Part shown: piece by piece, positions 25,890-34,341 of the stretch
How the letters are laid out: each line of letters opens with the position of its first letter
Position numbering within the stretch: position 1 is the first letter of the stretch
Origin: Clostridiales bacterium
GTDB taxonomy: Bacteria > Bacillota > Clostridia > Saccharofermentanales > Saccharofermentanaceae
Direction: 5' to 3'
DNA length: 64,000 nt
Assembly: GCA_017428545.1 (NCBI GenBank)
Contig: JAFRQR010000014.1
Location: 62,001 to 126,000 of the forward strand
Position numbers and translations under genes: made by a program
The notes under the pieces: model-generated
What the model saw: only the letters and a program-made list of their open reading frames with translations
Databases searched by the model: none
What the model was told of the DNA's origin: nothing

Positions 25890-26429
25890 TTATCGCGGGA
25901 TCATGCGGATCTTCTTTCCGAAAAGCCCGCGGCGGTATCCGCGGCCGGAATCTTCAGAGAGAAGATCGAATCCTCTCGACTGATAATACTCGACCATGTT
26001 CTCGTTACTGAGCGCAGTGTGAAGAAGCATGTGCGAGCAGAGTGAAAGTCCGGCGACGCGTTCGCAGTAAGAGAACAGGTAATTTCCGATACCCTGGTTC
26101 CTCCACTTGTCCCACACGGAAAAACGCGCAAAGTAGGCGATACGTGTGGAAACCCCGGGGATCACGTTTTGGATCTCAGTATCGAGTTCTCTTCTCGGGC
26201 GGATATAGAGGCGGCAGGTGCCGAGGATCTCCTCATCCTCACTGAGCGCGACGAATACGACACCGGAAGCGATGGCATTCTCGATGGTCTCGACCGTCTC
26301 GGAAGTTGCCTCGATATAGGAATCCGGGATGCCGGAATCGCGGCAGTAGGACTTCATCGACTCGTGCACCAGGCGGAGGATCGTCTCCGCCTCGGTCATT
26401 CTTGCTTTTCGAACGTGGATATCAGCCAT
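25890..26429 (-). CDS. GNAT-family acetyltransferase
   Basis: A 179-residue GNAT with an acetyl-CoA loop of RNQGIG type (VWDKWRNQGIGNYLF, about 109-123) and the beta-bulge region IAYFARFSV before it. The substrate is unknown. Its ATG overlaps the argF stop by 8 bases, and it is the last gene of the arg cluster, which hints at a role in arginine or related metabolism, though the overlap alone does not prove it. Confidence 0.85.
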   Translation of the reverse strand: MADIHVRKARMTEAETILRLVHESMKSYCRDSGIPDSYIEATSETVETIENAIASGVVFVALSEDEEILGTCRLYIRPRRELDTEIQNVIPGVSTRIAYFARFSVWDKWRNQGIGNYLFSYCERVAGLSLCSHMLLHTALSNENMVEYYQSRGFDLLSEDSGRGYRRGLFGKKIRMIPR

Positions 26430-27354
26430 GCTTTTCACTCATGAGGTGAACGAGGATCGCCTTGTGGGCATGCAGTCTGTTCTCCGCTTCATCAAAGACA
26501 ACGGAACGCGGTCCGTCGATGATGTCCTCGGTAACTTCATATCCGCGGTAAGCCGGCAGGCAGTGAAGGAAGATCGCATCTTTATCAGCCACGGAGAACA
26601 GGTCGGCATTGACCTGATAGTCCTTGAAGATCTTGGCGCGCATCGCTTTTTCGGATTCCTGACCCATGCTGGCCCATGTATCCGTGTAGATGACGTCTGC
26701 ATCCTTGCATGCTTCGTACGGATCCTCGGTCATGACGATCTTGGAACCAGTGATCTTGGCATCTTCCTGTGCCTGAAGCACATACTTCTCGGGACATGTA
26801 TAGTCTTTCGGGGAAGCAACGGAAATATCCATGCCCGCCTTTGCACAAGCGTGCAGCAGAGAGTTGGCCATATTGTTGCCGTCGCCGACATATGCCATCT
26901 TCAGGCCCTTCAGTTCACCCTTATGCTCCTTGATGGTCAGAAGGTCAGCAAGTACCTGAGTCGGGTGCTGGTCATCGGAAAGACCGTTGATGATCGGGAT
27001 GGAACCGTAAGTTGCCAGATCCACGATGTCCTGGTGGGCAAACGTTCTGATCATGATGCAGTCGACCATTCTCGAAAGCACGTTGGCCGTGTCATGGATG
27101 GTCTCGCCGCGTCCGATCTGGATGTCGTCACCGGAAAGGAACAGGGCGTGGCCGCCGAGCTGGTACATACCGACTTCAAAGGAGACACGTGTACGTGTGG
27201 AAGACTTGGTAAAGATCATGCCGAGGGTCTTTCCGGCAAGGATCGGATGCGGGATGCCCGCTTTTGTCTTCGCCTTCAGATCGATGGCGGTGTCAAGGAG
27301 AGCGCTAAGCTCCGGGATCGTTACGTCCTCGTGAAAATCAATGTAGTGTTTCAT
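26422..27354 (-). CDS. argF: Ornithine carbamoyltransferase
   Basis: 310 residues. It makes citrulline from ornithine and carbamoyl phosphate in arginine synthesis. The carbamoyl-phosphate loop STRTRVSFEVGM and the HCLPAYRG motif are both intact. It sits 6 bases after argD. The catabolic/anabolic direction cannot be told from the sequence, but the argB-argD partners point to synthesis. Confidence 0.96.
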   Translation of the reverse strand: MKHYIDFHEDVTIPELSALLDTAIDLKAKTKAGIPHPILAGKTLGMIFTKSSTRTRVSFEVGMYQLGGHALFLSGDDIQIGRGETIHDTANVLSRMVDCIMIRTFAHQDIVDLATYGSIPIINGLSDDQHPTQVLADLLTIKEHKGELKGLKMAYVGDGNNMANSLLHACAKAGMDISVASPKDYTCPEKYVLQAQEDAKITGSKIVMTEDPYEACKDADVIYTDTWASMGQESEKAMRAKIFKDYQVNADLFSVADKDAIFLHCLPAYRGYEVTEDIIDGPRSVVFDEAENRLHAHKAILVHLMSEKHG

Positions 27355-27360
27355 GTGTTT

Positions 27361-28575
27361 TTACTCCTTTCCTTCAAGAACGTCCTGCAGTGCAGAAACG
27401 AATTTGGCTGCTTCTGATTTAGAGATGATCAGCGGCGGTGCGATACGGATCACATTCGATCCGATGGCGCTGACGAGGAAGCCCTTATTGAAAAGCTTCA
27501 TCTTGATGTCGGAGGCGGGACCGGAAGTAAGTTCGATACCGATCAGGGCGCCTTTGCCGCGGACTTCGGAGATTTTTTGTGTCTTCTTGGCAACGGCATT
27601 GAGCTTCTTAAAGAGAAACTCGCTGACCTTTCTTACGTTGCCGAGCAGATCTTTCGATTCGATCTCTTCTACGACGGCAAGTCCTGCGGCACAAGCCAGC
27701 GGGTTACCGCCGAAGGTCGAGCCGTGATCGCCGGGGCCGAAGCCTTTCGCTGCCATGTCAGTCGCGAGAACGGCTCCGATCGGAACGCCGCCGGCAAGTC
27801 CTTTTGCCAAGGTGACGATATCCGGGATGATGCCGTACTGCTCATATGCGAAGAAAGTGCCGGTTCTGCCGACACCGGTCTGAACCTCGTCGACGATCAT
27901 GAGGATGTTCTTCTCCGTGCAGAACTTTCTTACGTTCTGGACATATTCGAAATCTGCCGGATGCACGCCGCTCTCTCCCTGGATGAGCTCGAGCATGATG
28001 GCGCCGGTGCTCTCGTCGCAGGCATTCTTCAGTGCTTCGAAGTCGTTATACTCAACGTACTCAAAGCCCGGCATTACCGGAGCGAACGGAGCGGAGAACT
28101 TCTCCTGGCCTGTCGCGGCGACGGTTGCCAGAGTACGTCCGTGGAAAGACATCTTTGCCGTGATGATCTTCGGCTTCGGGGTGCCTTTCTTGGACCAGTA
28201 CCCGCGGGCGAGCTTGATGGCGCCTTCGTTGGCCTCTGCGCCGGAATTGGCGAAGAATACCTTGTCCGCGAAGCTGATCTCGCAGAGCTTTTTCGCCAGT
28301 AGCGTCTGCGGCTCATTGTAGTAATAGTTGCAGCAGTGGATGACCTTCTTGGCCTGGGAGGAGATCGCCTTAACGAGCTTATTGTTACCGTGGCCGAGTG
28401 TGTTTACGGCGATGCCGCCGATCATGTCCATATACTTTTTGCCGTCGGTTCCGTAAAGGTAAACGCCCTTACCGTGGTCGGCGACAAGCGGGACGCGCTT
28501 ACCGAACACCGGCATATAGTAGTCTTCATCGTACTTGATGATCTGGTTGAGTTTTGTATCTTGAACGTTTTCCAT
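27361..28575 (-). CDS. argD: Acetylornithine aminotransferase
   Basis: 404 residues, class III PLP aminotransferase. It converts N-acetylglutamate semialdehyde to N-acetylornithine. Visible: GAEANEGAIKLAR, the PLP-contacting DEVQTGVGRTG, and the Schiff-base lysine in LAKGLAGGVPIGA. Second gene of argB-argD-argF-GNAT; a GTGCTTTT-type octamer lies in the 49-base gap before it. Confidence 0.95.
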   Translation of the reverse strand: MENVQDTKLNQIIKYDEDYYMPVFGKRVPLVADHGKGVYLYGTDGKKYMDMIGGIAVNTLGHGNNKLVKAISSQAKKVIHCCNYYYNEPQTLLAKKLCEISFADKVFFANSGAEANEGAIKLARGYWSKKGTPKPKIITAKMSFHGRTLATVAATGQEKFSAPFAPVMPGFEYVEYNDFEALKNACDESTGAIMLELIQGESGVHPADFEYVQNVRKFCTEKNILMIVDEVQTGVGRTGTFFAYEQYGIIPDIVTLAKGLAGGVPIGAVLATDMAAKGFGPGDHGSTFGGNPLACAAGLAVVEEIESKDLLGNVRKVSEFLFKKLNAVAKKTQKISEVRGKGALIGIELTSGPASDIKMKLFNKGFLVSAIGSNVIRIAPPLIISKSEAAKFVSALQDVLEGKE

Positions 28576-28624
28576 ATAAATACCTCTTTGTATTATGCGG
28601 GAAAAGCACTTTCCCCGAAGATGA

Positions 28625-29572
28625 TCAGATCTTTTCTCCCTCGAAATAGGGCTTCTTCTCCTGAACGATCATCGTACCGATACCTTTTCCGGTGAAGATC
28701 TCGAGGAGGATACTGTGAGGGATACGCCCGTCGATGATGTGGGCACGGCCGACGCCTCGTCGGATCGTATCCAGGCATCCGTTGACCTTCGGGATCATGC
28801 CGCCGGTGATGACACCGGATGCGATCATCTCGTGGATATCGGATTCCGTGAGAACGGGAAGTACTTTTTCAGTGCCGTCCGGAAGAACGGCCTTAACGCC
28901 TTCGACATCTGTTAATGTCATGAGCTTTTCTGCTTTCAGGGCGACCGCGATCTCTGCGGCAACGGTATCAGCGTTGATATTGTAGCTTTCGCCGTCGGAG
29001 CCGACACCGATCGGAGCAACGACCGGGATGTACTCGTCATTGGCGAGTGTGGAGATGACTTTGGTGTTGATTCTTTTGATTTTACCTACGAATCCGACGT
29101 CGATCGGGTTACCGTCGGCATCCTCGGTGAGCTTTTCACACTCGATCAGGTGACCGTCGATACCGCTGATACCGATGGCTTTGACACCTTTCTGGCCGAG
29201 GTAGGATACGATCTCTTTATTGGTCTTTCCGACCAGGACCATCTGAGCGACACTCATGACCTTGGCGTCCGTTACTCGTAGACCGTTCTCAAAACGCGAT
29301 TCCACGTTTAATGTCTTGAGCATGTTGCTGATGTCCGGTCCGCCGCCGTGGACCAGTACGGGGTTGATGCCTACGGACTTCAAAAGAGCGATATCGTCCA
29401 TAACGGAGGATTTCAGCTCGTCGTTGACCATGGCGTTGCCGCCGTATTTGATGACTACGGTCTTTCCCGCAAGGCTCTGAATGTACGGAAGCGCCTCGAT
29501 AAGAGTTGCCGCCTTATTGATCAGTGTCTGCATGTCTCTTCCGACGGTAGGAAGTGTCGTATCCTTTTCCAT
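28625..29572 (-). CDS. argB: Acetylglutamate kinase
   Basis: 315 residues; phosphorylates N-acetylglutamate in arginine synthesis. KYGGNAM near the N-terminus, VHGGGPDI, and the [15 protein letters not shown] substrate/ATP region are typical. The N-terminal helix before the kinase core (about residues 1-35) is characteristic of arginine-inhibitable, hexameric forms, so feedback inhibition is likely. First gene of the arg cluster; GGAGA precedes the ATG. A candidate ARG box lies upstream. Confidence 0.95.
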   Translation of the reverse strand: MEKDTTLPTVGRDMQTLINKAATLIEALPYIQSLAGKTVVIKYGGNAMVNDELKSSVMDDIALLKSVGINPVLVHGGGPDISNMLKTLNVESRFENGLRVTDAKVMSVAQMVLVGKTNKEIVSYLGQKGVKAIGISGIDGHLIECEKLTEDADGNPIDVGFVGKIKRINTKVISTLANDEYIPVVAPIGVGSDGESYNINADTVAAEIAVALKAEKLMTLTDVEGVKAVLPDGTEKVLPVLTESDIHEMIASGVITGGMIPKVNGCLDTIRRGVGRAHIIDGRIPHSILLEIFTGKGIGTMIVQEKKPYFEGEKI

Positions 29573-29910
29573 AACTAATCTCCATAAGTATTATTACTAT
29601 TTAATATAACTTAGCGGTGCTTTTCGAATAGGAAAAAACCTGCCGATCATAGCCGTTAATATTTATACAGAATACTGAATAAAATTGCATAAAGCAATAC
29701 TACGGGGTAAAAATCAGGAAAATTGTACATTCTGCACAAGGTGCCGATAGGATTAATTGTCAAGTTGCAACAATCGACGTTGTAGGAGTGTCAAAAAAGA
29801 CCTCGGATTTTTGGGGATTTTTACGAGTAGTAAGGAAAGTGGGCGCGTGTTATAGTAGTTCCATAAAGAATAAGTGCCCCGTATATCGGCGCACCATTTG
29901 GAGGTAAAAA
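29573..29910. other. Divergent intergenic region argB / ATPase gene
   Basis: 338 bases without a gene. It has a GTGCTTTT octamer (29617-29624), the ARG-box-like stretch, an AT-rich tract to about 29720, and a TATAGT box (29851-29856) that may serve the ATPase gene; no good -35 was found for it. Confidence 0.5.
29674..29691 (-). promoter_or_regulatory. Candidate ARG box (ArgR/AhrC operator) upstream of argB
   Basis: ACTGAATAAAATTGCATA resembles the ArgR/AhrC half-operator consensus TGAAT-4W-ATTCA at most positions. A second, weaker AT-rich box lies directly beside it (about 29657-29673). Operators often occur as such pairs. Confidence 0.4.
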
Positions 29911-31026
29911 ATGGCAAGTTTATCACTTCAGCATGTTTACAAGAAGTATGAAGGCGGCGTAGTAGCTGTTTCTGACTTCAACCTTGAGATTTCCGATAAG
30001 GAGTTCATCATCCTGGTAGGACCTTCCGGTTGCGGTAAGTCCACAACACTCCGTATGATCGCTGGTCTCGAAGATATCTCCGAGGGTGAGATCTACATCG
30101 AAGATCGTCTGATCAACGACGTACTCCCGAAGGATCGTGATATCGCGATGGTTTTCCAGAACTACGCTCTCTATCCGCACATGACAGTATTCGATAACAT
30201 GGCATTCGGTCTTAAGCTCCGTAAGGTAGCTCGTGATGAGATCAAGCGCCGCGTTCAGGAAGCTGCTAAGATCCTCGAGATCGAGCACCTCCTCGACAGA
30301 AAGCCGAAGGCTCTCTCCGGTGGTCAGCGTCAGCGTGTTGCTCTCGGCCGTGCTATCGTTCGTGACCCGAAGGTCTTCCTCATGGACGAGCCGCTGTCCA
30401 ACCTCGACGCTAAGCTCCGTGTTCAGATGCGTGTTGAGATCACCAAGCTCCACCAGAGACTGCAGACAACCATCATCTACGTTACACACGACCAGACAGA
30501 GGCTATGACCATGGGTACTCGTATCGTAGTTATGAAGGATGGCTTCATCCAGCAGGTTGACTCCCCGACGGAGCTCTACGACAACCCGGTTAACACATTC
30601 GTAGCCGGATTTATCGGTATGCCGCCGATGAACTTCATCAACGCTATGATCCAGGTTGAAGGCGACGACGTTTATGTTGCATTCGAGAACACAAGCATTA
30701 AGCTTGCTGAGCGTTACTGCGTACCGGAAGTTATCGAGCGTGACGGAACAGAAGTTATCTTCGGTGTTCGTCCTGAGGCTCTCACAGATGACGGTACTTA
30801 CGTTTCCATGCATCCGGAATCTGCATTCTCCGCAGACGTCGACGTTGTCGAAATGCTCGGTGCTGAAACATATCTGTACGTTACAGTAAACGGTTCTCTC
30901 CCGCTGACAGCAAGAGTAGACCCGACCACATCCGAGTCCCGTGTTGGTGAGGTTGTTGACATCGCTGTTGACGCTAACCGTATCCACCTCTTCGATAAGG
31001 ATACTGAGCAGAGCATCATTTCCTGA
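29911..31026 (+). CDS. ugpC: ABC transporter ATP-binding protein, MsmX/UgpC type
   Basis: A 371-residue sugar-import ATPase. Walker A GPSGCGKST (37-45), Q-loop in MVFQNYALYPHMTV, signature LSGGQRQRV (about 135), Walker B VFLMDEPLSNLD, H-loop THD, and a C-terminal regulatory OB domain (about 240-371) as in MalK/MsmX. There are no permease or binding-protein genes nearby, so it is probably the shared ATPase for several sugar importers, like MsmX in Bacillus. Codon choice is strongly biased (GCT, GTT, CTC), like the ribosomal genes, suggesting high expression. Confidence 0.93.
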   Translation: MASLSLQHVYKKYEGGVVAVSDFNLEISDKEFIILVGPSGCGKSTTLRMIAGLEDISEGEIYIEDRLINDVLPKDRDIAMVFQNYALYPHMTVFDNMAFGLKLRKVARDEIKRRVQEAAKILEIEHLLDRKPKALSGGQRQRVALGRAIVRDPKVFLMDEPLSNLDAKLRVQMRVEITKLHQRLQTTIIYVTHDQTEAMTMGTRIVVMKDGFIQQVDSPTELYDNPVNTFVAGFIGMPPMNFINAMIQVEGDDVYVAFENTSIKLAERYCVPEVIERDGTEVIFGVRPEALTDDGTYVSMHPESAFSADVDVVEMLGAETYLYVTVNGSLPLTARVDPTTSESRVGEVVDIAVDANRIHLFDKDTEQSIIS

Positions 31027-31056
31027 TTGGGAACAAGTGAGATAAACATATGCAGG

Positions 31057-31092
31057 GAACTGCCCCGATTCGTCGGGGCAGTTCTTTTTTTG
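31057..31092 (+). terminator. Terminator after the ATPase gene
   Basis: Arms GAACTGCCCCGA and TCGGGGCAGTTC followed by seven or more T. Confidence 0.85.
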
Positions 31093-31227
31093 TGGGAAAC
31101 ATCAAAAAGAAGTGCGAATGTTGCAAGATTTTCGTGAAAAGTTTAAGATAAGTAAGATAGCGACAACTATGGGACGTTTTATGTCCGATACCGCATAACA
31201 ATTGACGAAAGAGAAAAGGTGAAGCGT

Positions 31228-32325
31228 ATGGAAGAATTAAAGAAATGTATGCGCGAAGCAAAGAAGATCCTCGATCTTACTGTAGGTGTTATGGATACCT
31301 CGGGAATGGTCGTAGCCTGCACCGATCCGGCATGGGAAGGTATTGAAGATTCCAGTGCCAGAGCCGTTCTCCTTTCGGATGAGTTATTCTCCAGTACGGC
31401 CGGTAAGACCTACATGAAGATCGTCATCGGCGATGCGACCCAGTACATTGCTTTTATCAGCGGTGTAGACGCCGTTGCCAGAACCTATCTTGAACTTGTT
31501 ACGCAGTGGATCAAAGCCGCGATGCGTGAAAGAAATACTGATGTCGAGCGCGAAACATTCATCAAGAATGTTCTTCTCGATAACGAACTTCCGGGCGATA
31601 TCCCGCTGAAGGCAAGAGAATATAAGATCCCGTTTGCGACCCGCCGTATCGTCTTTATGGTCCAGGTCAGCAAGAACGACGGTGTCGAATGCCTCGAGAT
31701 CCTGCAGAATCTTTTCCCGGATACGAAATCCCAGATGGTCGTCGCCATGGATGAAGAGACCATCGTACTTGTCATGGATCTCGGCGAGAACCTCGACAGT
31801 TACTTAAAAGAAGTCAGCAACACGATCCTGGATAACCTCAATGCAGAGTCCATGATCCGCGCGCACGTCGGTATCGGTATGCCGGCACAGACCCTGCGCG
31901 ATATCGCCAAGTCCTACCGTGAGGCTACTTTGGCACTTCACGTCGGCAGCATCTTCGAGAGTGAACAGTTCATCATGCGTTATGACAAACTGGGTCTCGG
32001 CCGCCTGATCTATCAGCTGCCGTCTACGCTCTGCAATATGTTCTTAAATGAAGTATTCCCGAAGGGCGCATATGAATCCCTCGATTCGGATACACTGGTG
32101 ACGATCCAGAGTTTCTTCGAAAACAACCTCAACGGTTCCGAAACCTCGAGGAAACTCTTTGTTCACCGTAATACTCTCGTATATCGTCTGGATAAGGTAC
32201 AGAAGATCACAGGTCTCGACCTTAGAAGTTTCGACGATGCGGTTCTCTTTAAACTGGCCGCGATGGTACGTGCGTACCTCGAAAAGGTCGAGAAGAACGG
32301 CGAGGGTGGAAATCTTAACTGGTAA
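31228..32325 (+). CDS. PucR/CdaR-type transcriptional regulator
   Basis: A 365-residue protein with an N-terminal sensing region (about 1-90), a middle GGDEF-like fold as in CdaR (about 100-240), and a C-terminal helix-turn-helix of the PucR family (LFVHRNTLVYRLDKVQKITGL, then LRSFDDAVLFKLAAMV). Such regulators respond to sugar diacids, purines or other nutrients; the ligand is not evident. AAAGGTG 8 bases before the ATG at 31228 decides the start; a GTG 9 bases earlier is inside it. ftsE starts 18 bases downstream of its stop, an uncommon neighbour for this regulator. Confidence 0.85.
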   Translation: MEELKKCMREAKKILDLTVGVMDTSGMVVACTDPAWEGIEDSSARAVLLSDELFSSTAGKTYMKIVIGDATQYIAFISGVDAVARTYLELVTQWIKAAMRERNTDVERETFIKNVLLDNELPGDIPLKAREYKIPFATRRIVFMVQVSKNDGVECLEILQNLFPDTKSQMVVAMDEETIVLVMDLGENLDSYLKEVSNTILDNLNAESMIRAHVGIGMPAQTLRDIAKSYREATLALHVGSIFESEQFIMRYDKLGLGRLIYQLPSTLCNMFLNEVFPKGAYESLDSDTLVTIQSFFENNLNGSETSRKLFVHRNTLVYRLDKVQKITGLDLRSFDDAVLFKLAAMVRAYLEKVEKNGEGGNLNW

Positions 32326-32343
32326 AGTAAGGAAAGAAACACT

Positions 32344-33444
32344 TTGATTCGTTTTGAAAATGTACACAAGACATACAAGACCGGTACGGATGCCCTCCGC
32401 GGAGTGACATTCAGCATCCGTGACGGCGAGTTTGTGTTTGTCATCGGCAAAAGCGGCTCCGGAAAATCCACTCTGATGAAGTGCATCACCCGTGAGGAAA
32501 AGCCTACAGAGGGTATGGTCATCATCGATAAATACTGTATTTCCAAGATGCCGCATGCCCTGGTCCCGATCCTGAGAAGACAGATCGGCATCATCTATCA
32601 GGACTTCCGCCTGATCGAAACCAAGACCGTAAAAGAAAATATTGCCTTTGCCGGTGAGATCATCGGCGTTCCGAGAAAAAAACTCATGCAGATGGTCGAT
32701 ATCGTGCTCGGTGCCGTCGGACTTCGCGACAAAGCCGATTCCCTGCCGCAGGAACTTTCCGGCGGTGAGCAGCAGCGAGTCGCGATCGCAAGAGCGATGC
32801 TCAACAGCCCGAAACTGATCGTTGCCGACGAGCCGACAGGTAACCTCGACCCGGAGACCTCCGAGTCGATCATGGCACTCTTAAGTGAGATCAACAGGAC
32901 CGGAACGACCGTCATCGTTTGTACGCATGACAGTAACCTGGTCGACAGAATGAAAAAGCGCGTCATCGAAGTTGAAGACGGCCTGATCATCCGTGACGAG
33001 AAGGGCTCCGGATATACAGCCGAAGAGAAGCACTCTCTCCCGCAGTCGATGATCGACGAGTTCGTGCCGGAAGTCGTATCTCTTTCCGAGATCACCGGCG
33101 TATCCGAACCTCTCCCGGAATTCCCGGAAGAGAAAAAGGAAGAACCGCTTCCCGAATTTCCGTCTGAAGAGGCTCCCGTGAAAGAAGAAAAGGTTCCTTC
33201 TAAGACCGAAGAAAAGATCACGGTGGTTTCCACGACGAAAAAAGAGAAGAAGACAGAGATAAAGGAAACGGCAAAAGAAGACAAGAAGCCTTTGAAGGCT
33301 GAAGAAAAGAAAGAAGATAAAAAAGTAGAAAAGAAGGAAGATAAGAAGGAAGAGAAACTGCCTCCGAAGAAAAACGAGGATCCGGACTTCCCGGAAGATG
33401 ATCCTGATTTTCCGTCGGAGATCAAGGAGGATAAGGACAAATGA
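32344..33444 (+). CDS. ftsE: Cell-division ATPase FtsE with long charged C-terminal tail
   Basis: 366 residues; the ATPase part (1-222) is typical, with Walker A GKSGSGKST (35-43), signature LSGGEQQRVAIARA (138-151) and Walker B LIVADEPTGNLD (158-169). FtsE normally ends near residue 225-230. Here about 140 extra residues follow, first with PEFPEE/PEFPSEE repeats, then a Lys/Glu-rich low-complexity stretch, ending in two DPDFP motifs. FtsEX signals from the cytoplasm to activate peptidoglycan hydrolases at the septum. The start codon is TTG with AAGGAAAG upstream. The 3' end overlaps ftsX by 4 bases (ATGA). Confidence 0.93.
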   Translation: MIRFENVHKTYKTGTDALRGVTFSIRDGEFVFVIGKSGSGKSTLMKCITREEKPTEGMVIIDKYCISKMPHALVPILRRQIGIIYQDFRLIETKTVKENIAFAGEIIGVPRKKLMQMVDIVLGAVGLRDKADSLPQELSGGEQQRVAIARAMLNSPKLIVADEPTGNLDPETSESIMALLSEINRTGTTVIVCTHDSNLVDRMKKRVIEVEDGLIIRDEKGSGYTAEEKHSLPQSMIDEFVPEVVSLSEITGVSEPLPEFPEEKKEEPLPEFPSEEAPVKEEKVPSKTEEKITVVSTTKKEKKTEIKETAKEDKKPLKAEEKKEDKKVEKKEDKKEEKLPPKKNEDPDFPEDDPDFPSEIKEDKDK

Positions 33445-34337
33445 GTATCCGCGCATTTTGGAATTCTTTAAAAGAAGGCGTTCAGGGTATCGTCCGTCAC
33501 CCGCTGGTCACGATCGCTTCTGTTTCCACGATCCTTCTGATGCTTCTTCTGATGGCAGTGTTTTTCATCTTCTCGGCAAATGCCAGATATCTGATGAAGA
33601 AGGTCGGACAGCAGCCGCCGATCGAAGTATATATGAAGCTCGGCTGCACGCAGGAACAGATGGATATGCTCGTTGATTACCTGCAGGGAAACCCGCAGAT
33701 CAAGGGTTATCAGGGTCTTTCTCCGGAGCAGAACTATGAGCGTTTCAGAAAAGACCTCGGTGACAGCGCATCCATCCTTGATGATTTTGATTACAATACC
33801 TATCTTCCGTACACAGTCACGGTGCAGCTGACGGATCCGGCCTATGCGGATGAAGTCGTCATGCGTCTTAAGGCGATTCCCGGCATCGAAAAAGTCATGC
33901 AGGAGAGCCACGTCATGAAATTTCTGACCAGTGCGACGAAAACGGTAAATGTGGCGACGGTCGTTTCGTTTATCGTACTTTTCGTGATCTCACTGTTTAT
34001 CATCTCCAACATGGTCCGTATTTCCGTTTACTCACGTGCCACGGAGATCGCGATCATGAAATTCGTCGGAGCCACAAACGGATATATCCGTCTGCCGTAC
34101 GTTGTCGAAGGCGCGCTTGTCGGTATGGTCAGTGCACTTTGCGCATGGGGGATCACGCATGCCGCATATAGCGCGATCTACAAGCGTGCCATGAGAAATG
34201 TCGATCCTTCGAGCATCTACTCGATCCTGACGATGAGATCTCTTTCGCTCTCTGTTTTGATCCTTTGCCTGGCAAGCGGCGTGATCATCGGTTCCATCGG
34301 AAGTGGTATCGCCGTACGAAAGTACGTAAAGGTCTGA
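33441..34337 (+). CDS. ftsX: Cell-division protein FtsX
   Basis: 298 residues with four membrane helices: one near residues 22-46 and three in the C-terminal half (about 171-194, 218-243, 265-290), separated by a large outside domain (50-165). This is the FtsX topology. The ATG overlaps the ftsE stop, so the two are translationally coupled. FtsX carries the ATP-driven signal outward to the hydrolase encoded next. Confidence 0.95.
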   Translation: MSIRAFWNSLKEGVQGIVRHPLVTIASVSTILLMLLLMAVFFIFSANARYLMKKVGQQPPIEVYMKLGCTQEQMDMLVDYLQGNPQIKGYQGLSPEQNYERFRKDLGDSASILDDFDYNTYLPYTVTVQLTDPAYADEVVMRLKAIPGIEKVMQESHVMKFLTSATKTVNVATVVSFIVLFVISLFIISNMVRISVYSRATEIAIMKFVGATNGYIRLPYVVEGALVGMVSALCAWGITHAAYSAIYKRAMRNVDPSSIYSILTMRSLSLSVLILCLASGVIIGSIGSGIAVRKYVKV

Positions 34338-34341
34338 TGAG

